NCBI RefSeq assembly: GCF_036370855.1
Contig: NC_088098.1
Span: 34,103,981 to 34,167,980 of the forward strand
DNA: 64,000 bases
Source of the DNA: Dromaius novaehollandiae
Taxonomy: Eukaryota > Chordata > Aves > Casuariiformes > Dromaiidae
Reading direction: 5' to 3'
Under the pieces are notes generated by a model. That model did no database searches, was not told the DNA's origin, and was given only the letters and a program-made list of their open reading frames with translations. Positions 27,801-39,945 of the stretch are shown piece by piece. Position 1 is the stretch's first letter, and each line of letters starts with the position of its first letter. The position numbers were made by a program, and so were the translations under genes.

Positions 27801-30800
27801 TGGCTGGAGTAGCTGCTTTCTCAGTAGTCCTGCTCTGAGAAAGTGTGTTTTCAACCACTTAGCAGCCATTTACAGACAGGGCGATGCAAGTGTATTGCAA
27901 AGCATGGTGCAGATTAGTTAATTGCTGCTGTTACTCTGTTGTCCTGAATGACTTGGGGTTTTCTACAGATAATAGATACCTCTACTGAGATAACAAAGTG
28001 GAATTTGATTGGCCAAACCTAAGCAGAGTTAGCAGAGGACTTCCTTTAGTAGATGCTGTTATGAGGTGACTAATTCAACAGGAACAAAGAGAATTGTGGG
28101 AAACAAGATTTTTGCCAAAATTTCCCCTCCCCTGCCTTTTAAGTACACTGGTCAAAGAAGATTCATTTATTCATTTTAACTCAGAACATGGCTAGATAAA
28201 GCTGTAATGGCAAAAGTTAAGTGCCGCTGTATATTGAGAACAATTCAGCTCCAAGACTGTTGGGGAAAAGTTGTATGCCTTGTCAGCAAGTTCATTTTGT
28301 GTGTTGGTAAAGTGTAATTGGGAAAACTAAAACACACAGGTGCCTCAAATCTGGGTGTGCTATCTGGGTGCATGGTATTCACCCCGAGCAACTGACCTAG
28401 TGTATCATAGTGGTCTGAGGCTTTCTTGTTCATAATAAATTCAGTGAGGTATTTCTTCGTTGGCTCTTTCTCCTGACAGCAGTCATGTGGGATTTATTCT
28501 CTTCAGTCTGTGTGACAGCAGCATGATTCTTTATAGGCACAGGTGTCTAGCTAGCAAGGACTTTCCATTTGCTTGGTTGAAGCATATCCCCTGACATGCA
28601 TGCAGCTGGAGTTTTCTGAGCTTTTGTTTAGGAGTGGGGGGAATATCCCTAGATTCACTCAGGGTTGTCAAGCTTGGGTTTCCTGTGGGGATGCAGTCAC
28701 TTTTCCTTTCTTGTGACAGGTATCCTCTGCTGTTCAGTCACAATCTGGGGTCTTGATGGTCAGGGATAATGGATGGAGGTGAAAATGATGACTGATGTAA
28801 ACAGGGATTCTGCCTATTGTGTGGGGGTTCTTGCTTTTTTGTTTTTAAGGGGAGAGTCTGTTCTGCGAAATGTTAATGTTTTAATCCTGGTAGTTCTACT
28901 GTTTGTGCTTTCCCTTCTCCCCCTCCCCTTTTTTTTAATTCGGTTCAGTTTTGCATAGTCTACATGCCGTTAAAATAATATTTGAGGCTTTGGTTGTTTA
29001 GAGAATGAGTTATAGCTATATCTGTTGCCAGTGTACTACAGAATGAAGTTCTCCAAGCTGTTGCGTAAACAGGGGTCTACATTTTCTCTGTGCTAAACTA
29101 GACTTTGCCAGAATTCCCTGGCCTCTGCTGTTAATGCAGGATGCCAGAAATTCCAATGGTGTGTTCAATCAGGCAGTCACATCTGGCTGAAGGAAGGGAT
29201 GATGGCGCCGGATGATGGGCAGTTCAGTGGCTGAGCCCCCACCTGAGGAGGCGGGTGTTACTCTGAACCTCAGCGTGCCCATTCCCTATCCCCCTCACCG
29301 TTGGCCTGGTGGAGCTACTGCCTCCAGCCTACCACCACCGTGTGCTGTCACCTTGCTCTCCCGGTGTTCCCATCAGCTCCTGCATCCTCAAACCCACTCT
29401 TGCAAACGCGTTTGGCTCTATCAGGAGCCTCTTTAATGTTTGTCTCTGCACCCTCCAATGCACATTACAGAGGTACCTGCATTGACTCTGAGAGGCTGTC
29501 CAGCAGAAATGAACTGTCTTAGGCGTCATGCTTGGGCTTCACTCCTAGTGCCTGCTTCCCTGGCAGTCCACAGGACGAGTTGGATCGCAGTGGGTCATGT
29601 CTGTTCTTACCTAAGCAAGTTTCTATTACTTTGTTAGAAAATGTAACTTTTTTGGAGCAGAAACATGTATGAAAACTCTTGTATATAGGAATAGGAGGAG
29701 TAAGTTTCTTGCTGTCTGTTCACACTTACTAAATTGTTTAGCAAGTTTTCTTTTCTTTTTTTTTAATGTGGACAGGATGTTTTCTAGCTGTCAGCCTTGT
29801 GAACTTACCTGTGCCAATAAAGACAATAGGTTCTTTTCGTAATCTCCAGTTAATTGAAAGTCATTTTTGCCAGATTAAACCTTGAGATGTACAAAAGCTA
29901 ATGAGATGTTTTTGAAACACAGGTTGAGGCTTTATGCATAGGAAAGGTGGTCAGTGTCTTGTTCCTCTTTCCTGGTTAGTGGTTTCTGCTGATAATAATG
30001 GATGTTGTGGATGACTTCAGTACTCATGATGACAGTCAGGAGGGTATGACAGTCAGCAGGTACCCAGGATGGTAGCTGAAAGGTACCTGCTTGAAAAATC
30101 AGCAGTGGAATAATTATGGATACTCAAACTGAGGTGTCATTATTGGAAGTTCAGCGTCATTAGTACTAGCAGATTGGAGAGGCATGAACCTCCCAACCTG
30201 CTCAAATCTGAGGAAGATGAGTTTTGGTTGGCGTTCATGTGAGAGGGCTTGGCTGCAGCTATGAAGACTAGGACCTGTCCAAGTTAGAGCTTGGATTCTT
30301 CAGTGCAATCTTACAAATGCTCTGACGCATTCTTACGGCCAGAGGATTGCAGATTGCTCAGTGTCCCTGCAGCATCCATTGCTAAGGTTTCCTCAGCCCA
30401 CCCCCACAACATTATTTGAAGCCAGCATTTTGAGTGCTCCCGTTTCTGGACTCTTACTGTGGATATTTTAAGTGCGAAAACAGCAACAGCATTTACTTTA
30501 ATTTTGGAGAAAAAAATACTGCTTGGCTTGGTTTCTCTGTGCCTCTTTTCTTTTTATCTATTCAGCTGGCCCCAGACAGACCACTACAAAGCTATAGGAG
30601 CCTCTGAGGAGATGAAGTGAAAAGTTCAGATGAAGCTGTATTTGCAGTTATTGTGGTAGTTCTGGGGAGTGGTGAAAAATAGAAGGATAAGAAAGCTTAA
30701 TTTCTCTAGTGAGAAAGAAGACTTGGATTCTGAAAATATTTAGTGATTTGGTATTTTGTAATAGATTGGCAATGTGTGCTTGCGGTGGAGCTGGCTACTG

Positions 30801-32282
30801 TGCAAGATGCTACAGAATCATAGTAAGAGTTGTGCTTAAGGAACTAATCATGGAGTTGTATTTTGCAGGTATTCCTTTTTGCCTCAGTTTCCTAGTCTGT
30901 GACATAAAGCTAGGCATTCTGAATTTAAAAAAACCAAAAAACAAAAAACAAGTATATGAGCCCAGATAGGAATTCAGGGTTTCTGGCTTCCAGTTCTCCA
31001 TTTGGACCACGCCTGCCTTTTTATAGCTCTGGGAGAGTGAGCTCTAGTATATCATTTAGCAAAATACCATATAGGAAAGGCAAAACTAAGCCGAAAAGAG
31101 CTAAAACTAGCTGGTTTTAAATTAGGAGACAGAAACAATTTTTGCAGATTCTTTCCGACAAATGGAAACTTACAGTTCCACATCAGAGACAGTTCCCCCT
31201 AGTCTTTGGGGTCAGTTCTGGCAGACTGAAGTGCCTCAGAGGTGTGCCGAGAGCTGTACAGGACTCGCTGTGGTTTTGGAGTGGCTACTGCAGTCAAGGA
31301 AATCCTTTCTTAGTGTGAGCTGCACTAGGATGTGCTTGTAATGACAGACTGAAATGCTGTCACTTGGCAGTTTGTTCATACAGTGGATGTGTATTCCTGT
31401 GTTCAGATGTACCCTGAAGGCTTCAAGCCTTCCAAGTCTCCCTTTCTAAGTGATGTCTTAAATCATTAAAGCTGAGAGCTGAAACTCTTTCCTACTATAT
31501 AAGGCATTTGTGCTAGTGGTAGAAATCAGAGTGTATTTATAACGCTAGTTTGCTGGAGTAATGTGGATTGGGAACAAATGTTTGTTTGGATAAAATCCAA
31601 CTCCAGGGACTGGTTTTACTGCTGCATGTAAAATCTGTAGCAAGCTCATAAAAGCAGCAGTTGAAAAACCCAGTAGGTTCTTCCCCATTGAAAAAACGTG
31701 AATTTGGTGTAATGTGGTACGGCTAGAGACTTAACTTGTGATGGTTCACGTAGTAGTCAGTGACCCTGTGTGTAACATGCTGTCATGTCGGAATGGAGGG
31801 ATGCTCTTACATTGTTGGCATACTTGGGGATTATTGGTGTCACTTGCTAATACGTGCTGCTATTCTTGTATATATTCTTTGTCTAGTTAGAAATATTTCA
31901 CTGTTTGTGCCCTAAGTAATAGTTCATGAAATTTGTAACTGTATTCTTAACAATATTGAATAGCATTGACATGAACAAATCCAGCCATGAAATGAGCTGA
32001 GCTGTTTTACATGCTACTGATAAATATTTGAACGAAAACAGTTGGCAAAAAATGACACAAGTGTTTTTGGGTGTGTTGGTTTAACTGTCTCCATTCAGTT
32101 CCAGTGTCTCATTAGATTCGTCTGGCTTGTTAATCCTTTCTGTTGCTGTACAGATAATTACTACATGTCGAGCCTCAGTGAAATTTGGACTAATTTGGAC
32201 TAAGAATGTTCATATCCAAAGCCATATGAATTGGTTTTTATTTTGTTTTCTAAGACTGCTGTCTTTGTTGTTGTTGTTGAAG

Positions 32283-32390
32283 GATGTTCAGAAGGAGAGA
32301 GAACCTCATGTTTATCTCAGTAAAGAAGAAGTTAAAGAGAAGATACAAAGCTATAACTCATCTGTCACTGATAAATTAAAGATGACCTTG
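32283..32390 (+). CDS. RASSF3: RASSF3 exon 2
   Basis: Thirty-six codons, phase 0 at both ends, preceded by a GTT-rich tract ending GAAG and followed by GTAAGA. It encodes DVQKEREPHVYLSKEE and continues to KLKMTL, the linker upstream of the Ras-association domain. Confidence 0.93.
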
Positions 32391-35300
32391 GTAAGATTTG
32401 CATAAAATTCCTGTAATTTGTAATAGGAACATTGACTTGTAACCCTTTGTAGTGCATTATGAATCATTTTATTCTTAGAATCTTACATATGAAACTGTCT
32501 GTGGGTTAATGACTTCGTAGGCCCTCTCTTAGATCTGGAAATTAGATCTTGCATCTGAAATGTTTGTAATCCATTCAGGTCTTTTATGTGGAATGAAAGA
32601 AATTGTAGTAGGAACAAATCTATATGTGATTTGAAAAGTTAATGCACTTAAAATAAATTCACAGTTGACACTAAAATATAAATTTGTCAGGTGAAAACCT
32701 CTTAGCTGGTAAATATGAAGGTATCTTTACCCTTTTTGGATAGAAAAGTTTGTCAAGTATCTCTCTGATAAAGATGTTTAACCAATGAGAAAATTTAAAA
32801 CATACAATATTTATTGTAGGAGGCTTAATTTGCAGAATATTATTGCAGCTTTTCAGCATGATGAGACTTTTTTTTTCCGCTGCCCCCCTCCCGCATAACA
32901 TAGACAATGGAATGTGTATATAGATTTTTCTAAGGACTGTAGATGAGGTCTGGGACTCAGTCGAGCCTGCTCCAGACCATTCTAATAAAATTCACATTTA
33001 CCTGCCTAGTAAACTCTAACTGAGGCTTTGTCTAGCTTTTTCTGATGCTTTAGGTATAAGCAAATTTAGAAAATCCATTGTATCTTAAACCATATAGGAA
33101 TGACTATCTATTGAACAGTTTTTGTTACGTATTTTCATATGGTCAGGGCTTACCGTGTTAAACCGAGGTTACCTAATGTCCTCCAGTTCAATAATGTTTG
33201 ACTAGTTTTGCTATTTTCTTTTTCAGAAGCAATTGGAATAAATAATTTGAAATGTTCATTAGATTAGCATTTATTCTGATTCTCCTTGAAATGCAACAGG
33301 ATTTGAGCATCTAAATCCCTTAGACTAATTTGACAAGCACAGGTGAAATGTGGGGAGATAATTTCTGTATTTGTACATAAAATCGATGGTTAATAAGAAG
33401 CATTTGTGTGGTCTTTTCCGCTTCATGGTTCTTTCCCAATGTGAAAACTTATCACTGGTTCATAGTGCCTTTTGCTTGATGGCATCTTAAAAATCTTAAA
33501 ATTCAGTTATGATTATTAAAAGAGAAATTATTATTTGGCAGCAACAGCAGAAAGAATAAATGTCTGAATTAGTAAAACAGCATCTTTCCTATGGGATCTT
33601 ATGTATTACAATGGTATTTTGTTTACTGTGAACATTATATAATCTGTCCTCTCCACTAAAAATATGTCAGAATTAGTCACTATTAATTTTAATGTTTGAT
33701 ACTTGTCTTCCTACTGTAGAACTCAAATGGGATTTACACTGGCTTCATCAAAGTTCAGATGGAACTATGCAGACCTATCACTGTGCAGTCTTCCCCGAAC
33801 CAAGGAAAATGTGCTCACAGCAATAATGAAACTGCTTTTTACTTGCCTAACGGCTATGTGAATACACTTCACATCAGCAGCACCAATACTGTTCGTGAAG
33901 TTATTGAGGCCTTGCTCAAAAAGTTTTTGGTGGCTGACAACCCTGCGAAGTTTGCACTTTATAAGCGCTGTCACAAGGAAGACCAAGGTAGAAGAAAAAT
34001 TGTGGCATTTTGATGGTGGAGTGGTTAGGGTTGGGAGCTGTGTTATAGGAATGCTTGAAATAAGCAGGGTGGAAGAATTTGGGTAAAAGAAGGTGACAGT
34101 CTTGCTCTCTTCTCTCATATTCAGGCTGTCTCATCTGTTTTTTGTGAAAAGTAGTGAGTGTACGAGTGTAAATGAATTGGGGATGTTTCACAGAGCTGAA
34201 GGCAGGAGTGCCCATTAAATCATCTACACTGATCTCCTGCGCCTTGCAGTCCATTACATTCCACTTCAGATGCCCCCTTGTTGAGCCCTAAGACTTGAGA
34301 TAGACCAATATATTGCAGATTTGTAAGATTAAATTACAGGACAGATCAGAAAGAGAAACTGTTATGTCACTAATACCTGAAATCCCTGCAATGGTAGACA
34401 GCTGTTCAGGTGATTAGCATCACAGGCATGTGCCCAATCTTTGCATTATGTTCAAAAGTGCTACTTGGTGCATGTGACTCTCTCCCTGAACTGACTGGTG
34501 TTAAGTTTGTTATATATTACTATGGTTGAAAATTCCAGAAGATGCAAAAAATAATAATTTAGTGAAAAATGCATTTTGCCAACTTGATGTTCTTGCACTT
34601 AGAATCCAGCTTCTTCAATGGACATTGCCAGCAGTCAGCTGCTAAGACCTTTCTGGCTGTCAGTCATGCCAATCACATCAGGCAGGCAGAGTTGTCTTCT
34701 AGACTTTGTATATGAGATCTCAAGTGAAAAGGTTTCAGAACGGAGATACTACAGCTTTGATCTTTTAAACACTTATTTATTGCAACAGATATGTGTTGTG
34801 TATTTTCTTTTCTTTCCTGCCTGTGTTCAGATATCATGCTGTGTTGACTACAAGTCATTTCATTCTTAGTTGAATGCACTGTTATCATCAATGTTGTGCT
34901 CAGCTTCCCCTAAAACATTTTCTCCAAACATTTGTCTTAAAACATTTATCCAAAAACAGTGTGTATCCAAAAACAGCAGACTGTGTAAATTTTGTGGCTA
35001 CAGATGCATGTCTTTTAAAATTTCTAACATTAGCTAGCATTAATCATTCAAAACACGTGAAACACATGATTTCTAAGGATGATAATTACTGTCATTCTTC
35101 TGCAGTTTATACATGCAAGCTGTCAGACCGAGAACATCCACTCTATCTGCGTTTGGTGGCAGGCCCCAGAACAGAAATGCTCAGTTTTGTTCTACGTGAG
35201 CACGAAACTGGAGAAGTTATGGTACATTATGCTCATGCTTTGCTTTTGGGGGGGACGGGGGGGATTGGCTTCTGTTTTATCTGTGCTGACATGAGGGTCC

Positions 35301-36438
35301 ATTTTTGTGTACACATGCAGCATACACAATGGGGACATGTCAACCAAAAGCAACAGTAGATTTGTTTATAGTTTACTTTTAAATTCTCATCATGTCCTAT
35401 TTGGTTAGTTATTTATTTTAAAACAAATAAATAAAAAAATGCACAAAACTGTTTATTCGATCTTTTTCCCTTATAAATCCTTCTACCTCAGTAACCTGTA
35501 AAATGCCTGCTGGATCAGACATGTAATTTGGATCACAAAGATGTTAATGGTATTGAGTGTCAGGCTTAATTTAAAAATAAAATAATAACAATAATAAGGA
35601 AAATTGATACAAAAGCTACCCAGTATTTAAAGCTTGAAGTTGGAATAGTTAGGAAAGGTGAAATGTACTGCATCTGGAAGGGCATTATCTGGTGCATTAC
35701 ATCCTTTCTGTTTCATTAGTTGTCAAAACATGTTAGAATAGAAACCTGTATGTATACAAGCTGTGGCCAGATTGCAGGTTTCATAGGAAATTTCACTTCC
35801 CAAACACAGTTACGTTAGTTGTCATCTAGTTGGCTGTTGCAGACAGTATAGGACCATGGTTACTAGTGTACAAACGAAACTACTTACAAAGTTCAAGCTT
35901 TTTGTTTCCTGTCTTTGGTATTAAGGAGCGTTCATCAATTTAACTGCCCGCTAAGTAATGCCTTCAACTTGTTTTGTGTAGTACATTGAAATGCTAGAAT
36001 TTTTTTTTTCTCACAGTGTTTATTTTGTGCTTTTTGTAAACACTTTATCTGTAGTTAGACTGACCCATTGTTACTTACAGAACAAAAAACAGTTTAAAAG
36101 AGAAAATATGTTTTCAAATGTGTGAGATCTGCAAGAAGGGAGTCTGATGCTGTTTCAGTTCTAAACTGTTTTGAGTGGCTAGGTTTTTGTTTAAACAAAC
36201 AAGTATTTTGTTAATACTGTATATATGTGTGTATAAATTACTCGTGTATTTCCTGTTCACCTTATTCATCTTTTCTTCTTCTTTCCAGTGGGAAGCTTTT
36301 AGTCTTCCTGAACTACAGAACTTCTTGCGTATACTGGACAAAGAGGAAGATGAGCAACTGCAAATCTTAAAGAAGCGTTATGCAGCTTACAGAGACAAAC
36401 TTGAAGAAGCCCTTGGTGGGGTGTGGAAACCTGGTTAA
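32283..36438 (+). CDS. RASSF3: RASSF3, Ras association domain-containing protein 3 (exons 2 to last; exon 1 outside)
   Basis: Spliced coding segments are 32283-32390, 33720-33987, 35106-35221 and 36289-36438. All have GT-AG boundaries and consistent phase (0, 1, 0). The product is a C-terminal-class RASSF adaptor: a Ras-association domain that binds Ras-family GTPases, then a C-terminal SARAH helix for pairing with partners such as MST kinases of the Hippo pathway. Visible landmarks are YLSKEE and VTDKLKMTL (exon 2), GIYTGFIKVQMELC and NTLHISSTNTVREVIEALL (exon 3), KLSDREHPLYLRLVAGP (exon 4) and FSLPELQNFLRILDKEE (last exon), ending VWKPG-stop. These agree closely with remembered human RASSF3, including its distinctive VWKP C-terminus, which separates it from RASSF1 and RASSF5. 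The short N-terminal exon is missing, so about 214 codons are present. No zinc-binding C1 domain is expected in RASSF3. Confidence 0.95.
32391..33719 (+). other. RASSF3: RASSF3 intron 2
   Basis: Begins GTAAGATTTG and ends TTCCTACTGTAG. It is AT-rich; no recognised repeat or RNA gene is seen. Confidence 0.9.
33720..33987 (+). CDS. RASSF3: RASSF3 exon 3 (start of Ras-association domain)
   Basis: 268 nt from NSNGIYTGFIKVQ to KRCHKEDQ, then one base of a split Val codon before GTAGAA. It carries the first strands of the Ras-association fold and HISSTNTVREVIEALLKKF. The segment before NTLHISS includes AFYLPNG, resembling the FYLP stretch of RASSF1 and RASSF5 and longer than in remembered human RASSF3. 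Confidence 0.95.
33988..35105 (+). other. RASSF3: RASSF3 intron 3
   Basis: GTAGAAG at the donor and TCTTCTGCAG at the acceptor. A short direct repeat (TATCCAAAAACAG, about 17-bp period) lies near 34947-34977. Nothing else is recognised. Confidence 0.9.
35106..35221 (+). CDS. RASSF3: RASSF3 exon 4 (end of Ras-association domain)
   Basis: Starts by completing the Val codon, then YTCKLSDREHPLYLRLVAGP and LSFVLREHETGE. The 3' end is ambiguous. The sequence GAA GTT ATG GTACAT offers two donors six bases apart: after GAA (35215) or after ATG (35221). The later donor gives GEVMW, matching the GEVxW pattern of RASSF1 and RASSF5, and is chosen here. The earlier one gives GEW, as I recall for human RASSF3. 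Confidence 0.88.
35222..36288 (+). other. RASSF3: RASSF3 intron 4
   Basis: Follows exon 4 and ends with a strong acceptor (TTCTTCTTCTTTCCAG). It holds a G-rich stretch just after the donor (GGGGGGGACGGGGGGG-like, about 35248-35262) and an AT/AAT-rich low-complexity patch near 35400-35600. No coding signal. Confidence 0.85.
36289..36438 (+). CDS. RASSF3: RASSF3 last coding exon (SARAH domain)
   Basis: Phase 0 start WEAFSLPELQNFLRILDKEE, then EDEQLQILKKRYAAYRDKLEEAL and stop TAA at 36436-36438. The heptad-like charged helix is the SARAH dimerisation domain. The GGVWKPG end differs slightly from remembered human REVWKPD. Confidence 0.95.
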   Translation, partial: WEAFSLPELQNFLRILDKEEDEQLQILKKRYAAYRDKLEEALGGVWKPG

Positions 36439-39400
36439 AAGGGGGCCAAAGCACACTCAGGAAAAATGCACGCTACCAAATGCCATATAGCATGCCAAAA
36501 CCAATGTACAAAGAGCAGCAAAGAGTAGTTTTCTTTATTCAGAAGACTGTTTTGTGATGCCAGGGTACCTGAATTTTGCTATAGACTTAGTTCCATAAGC
36601 CAAGTCACTTAGCATCTTGCACCCACAAGTAAGGGATTCTGCATGTTTGTACATCAGTTTGCAACCCTCTATGTGCCTAGAGAGTTTTCCAGGTCATCTT
36701 GGTGCAAGCTGTGAAACTGTAATCAATTTTCTAGGATGCTATGAAATAAGTTTTTTTTTTTTTTTCTTCTTTGCTTTAATGGTAGCTTTACAAGTAAGGA
36801 TGTGCAAATTGATCAGTTAAAAATGAATAAAACTGTCTGGACAAGAATCAGTTGGAGCACTATCTTTGAGATAAAATTGATTTGCACTACCTTTCTATTT
36901 TCAAATAGTTACTGTATAATTTTTGAGAGAACTGTTATAGGTGGAAAACATGTGAGATTTTATGACTTGTTCTGTGAAATTTGTGGAAGGCTTTAAAGTA
37001 GTCTTCCTGGAGAAGGTAAAGAGAAAGTTGAAAAGAAGGTGAGAGCTGAGGAAGGACTGTAACAGCTGACAAAGAAGGACTGGTTTTAAATGGAAATAGT
37101 ATTTATACAGAGGAAAGTTAAAATACTAATTTTACGAGAGTAAAGTTTTAGGATGTTATAATATTGTGAATAAGTTTTTAGGGTTTTTTAACTTGCATAA
37201 ATCCACACTGGAAAAGAAATAATTAATAGACATAATGGAAAGCAATGAGAGGGGAAAACTAAATAAGAATGGAAATGGAGCTGCACATACAGGTCATTAT
37301 TGGAGAAGCAGTTTCCTAAATGCGTAGTGGGGGGTTGAGAGGTGCAGCAAAGCTAGCAAAGGGCTGTTTACTTGAATTCCGAAATGTGGACAATGACTAG
37401 TCTTGGACAGCTCTGTGAGAAGTACCCAGCTCGTGGTAATGGAGTGTTTAGGTTCAAACTGTAACTACAGATGCATTGGTCTTTATCGTAAGTCAGATCT
37501 TTCCTCTGGCTCAGTGATCCATTTTTAGGCTGGACAATTTAAAGTTATCATATTTGAAAGACAAAAATAGATTCCTCTGCTTCCTTCTTTGCTAAAGGCT
37601 CAGTCAGGCAAAGAAAGTAGCATTTCTTATTCATGTTCCCAGCTTAGCATGAAATCAGAATTTACTAGCTGTGGTGTTGACTGAGCTTAGTAAGTTTTGC
37701 TTTTAGTAATTCAGAGTTTTTTTCCTAATGGTTTAAAAATTCTTAATTGAACAACTGATTACCAAATTCTGTAGACTGCTGATTTACTTGATTTGAAAGA
37801 AAAGGAAAAGAAAGGAAAAATGTAGCAAGAAAAAACTTTTTACTTTTCTGTAAATGTAATTGTTTTTTCAGAGTTATTTATCTAAAGAAGCACGTTCAAA
37901 AGAAACCAAAGAAGTGGGTGTGCAATAGAAGCATGAGGCAGATTTGAGTAAGTGATACTTTAGTCATTATGCCAGAAAGGAAACTAATGAGTTAAAAAGA
38001 AATAGTGCTAAAGATTTAAGAGCAGCAGTTTTTTTTTATATATATATATCTTAGGATGTTCTTTGTAAATTCCCAAGGAATTGTTAACACTTTGGTGACA
38101 TCTAATGGATACTGTGTGAAACTCCAAGATGCTTCTGTTCTTCCTCTTAATTTGACGTAATTGTGCCTTTGTTTCCTTTCCTCAGTAACAGACTTTTTTT
38201 TTTAAAAAAAAAAACTCTTCAGTTTTGTCTCTTTTTTGCAGAAAGAATTTGAAAACTTAATGAGACAATCATAATGTGTTAAAGTGTTAAGAGGAATTAA
38301 AAGTAGGACTAACTATAAAGTATATATATGGCATATCTTGTTTGTTTTTTAATTTCACATGTAACTGTAGTGCATGTGTGAGTTAGTAATATTATCTTCA
38401 AGTGAGACACTTTATAATGGTTCAGGGAATGCTTTTATGTTTTGTTAAGAGTTTGTTTTTCTATGAATACAGCAGCATGTTGATGGGTATTCTGTTAAGA
38501 TCTACTTAATTTATGTATCTGCCCATAACTATGTAATCATTACATAATCGCTGTTAATATTGAACCATTTGTTGCTCAGATTTAAACACTGTTTGAGTCT
38601 AAAAGTGGAGTATATAAATATGTGAATTTTTGTTTTTACTTGAACTAAACTATCAGTCTTCTTAAGTGGGCACATTTGCGTTTACTTTAGCCAAAACCCT
38701 CAATCAGTGTTGTATGCACTACAAGTTTTGATTGGAGGGGGGAGGGGGAATGACCAAAACAAACTTACTATATTTTAATTTTCTCTTAGTCCACAGTTAA
38801 TTATTGTAAGATGTCATGTGTGGGGTTTATTATTACAATTTTTTTTTACACACTGGCAATTACAAGAGGTTTAGTTTAAAAGAAATGGTCATGCCTGGCC
38901 AGTTTTTTCCTTTTTAATTTTAGCATCAAATTAAACTATGAAAGCTGTGTTGCAAAACTGTTTTCATTTCATTATATGATGGTACCAGAATGATTAAATG
39001 ATATGGGGGGAAATGCAGGGAAACATTAAAATGTATGTCTTTTAAAAACAAACAAACATTAAACTATTTATAATTTTGACAAGTTTAGTTTTTATTTTTA
39101 TAGGGAAGTTTGTATTCCCCTTAAAGTTATTACTGAAATGGCAAGTGATGGTTCCATTATTAAAGTTGAAGTTGGCAGTACTTAGCTATGTGGTGTGTTT
39201 TTATTTTCCATGCTTAACTGTTATCTGAAGTTTGCGTTGTCATCCCTTCAATACTGAATGAGACTTCTTCATAACAGTAAATCGGGTAATGAGATACAGC
39301 TTGCCCTAAGTATAAACTAAGGTTCATACGGAGCAACAGATAACTTCTAGTTATATGTATGCATGTGTCCTAATCATACTTGTACAGTGGAAGTACACAG

Positions 39401-39945
39401 TTGTATTTTAATTTAGTTCTTGATTTTGATAAAGAATAACCCCTAAAACTTGACCAATCAATCTTACCAAATAAAACAAGAAAAAATAAGTAACAGCTCC
39501 TGCAAGGACTCCCTAGTATTAATGTTCTTAGGAACAGGTATCTGATGGTGGTAGTTATTAAAAACTATTTAAACAATTTCTTAAGAGTCTGTAAAGTGTA
39601 CACAGAACAGGCACATAGTTCAAAACTTTTTTTCTGAAGAGCCGAGCTGGAACACACGAGTAGTAGAAATATTTCCATTGGCATTTTCTTTAAAATTCAA
39701 TAGGAAATGACAGTTTTAATGAGACACTTTTCTGTGGTGTTTTTACAATTTGTTTTCCTAGAGTCAGAAAGTTGCAGTGCCTGTCAGACTTTCAGTTTTG
39801 TTATCGAAGTTGTGTGAAAAGGTAGATGAAGAGTACATAAAAGGTAATTCATGTTCCTAAGGTGCTATTTTAATACATGACTAAAACATGATTGAAGAAA
39901 TTGTTTCCCTTTTAAGCACTGAATAAACAGATTGATAAATGATCT
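36439..39945 (+). other. RASSF3: Probable RASSF3 3' UTR
   Basis: No coding signal is seen after the RASSF3 stop for about 4.3 kb. Canonical AATAAA hexamers occur at 36826-36831, 39470-39475 and 39922-39927, so short and long 3' ends are both possible. Mammalian RASSF3 has a long 3' UTR of a few kb, which favours a distal site. The sequence is AU-rich with several long T runs. The end coordinate is a guess based on the last hexamer. Confidence 0.5.
38194..38214. repeat. T(10)A(11) homopolymer junction
   Basis: Ten T then eleven A, inside the presumed RASSF3 3' UTR. If transcribed it could form a U/A hairpin. Confidence 0.85.

Larger units (their letters stand above)
1..32282 (+). other. RASSF3: RASSF3 first intron (partial), no coding exon recognised
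   Basis: No reading frame here resembles a known protein. The first recognisable RASSF3 exon begins right after this stretch, behind a polypyrimidine/GTT-rich acceptor. In mammals the first RASSF3 intron is very long, so this is inferred to be intron 1, with exon 1 and the promoter left of the window. Contents seen: simple repeats (about 12.42, 14.77 and 18.84 kb), T(n)A(n) tracts (17.80 and 19.35 kb), an old CR1-like LINE fragment (24.3-24.8 kb), an ATTA-rich palindromic cluster (about 17.93-18.02 kb) and moderately GC-rich patches near 1.0-1.9 and 27.5-27.7 kb. Open frames of 60-224 codons occur by chance, none with recognisable domains. A non-coding RNA or an unrecognised alternative first exon cannot be excluded. 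Confidence 0.65.
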
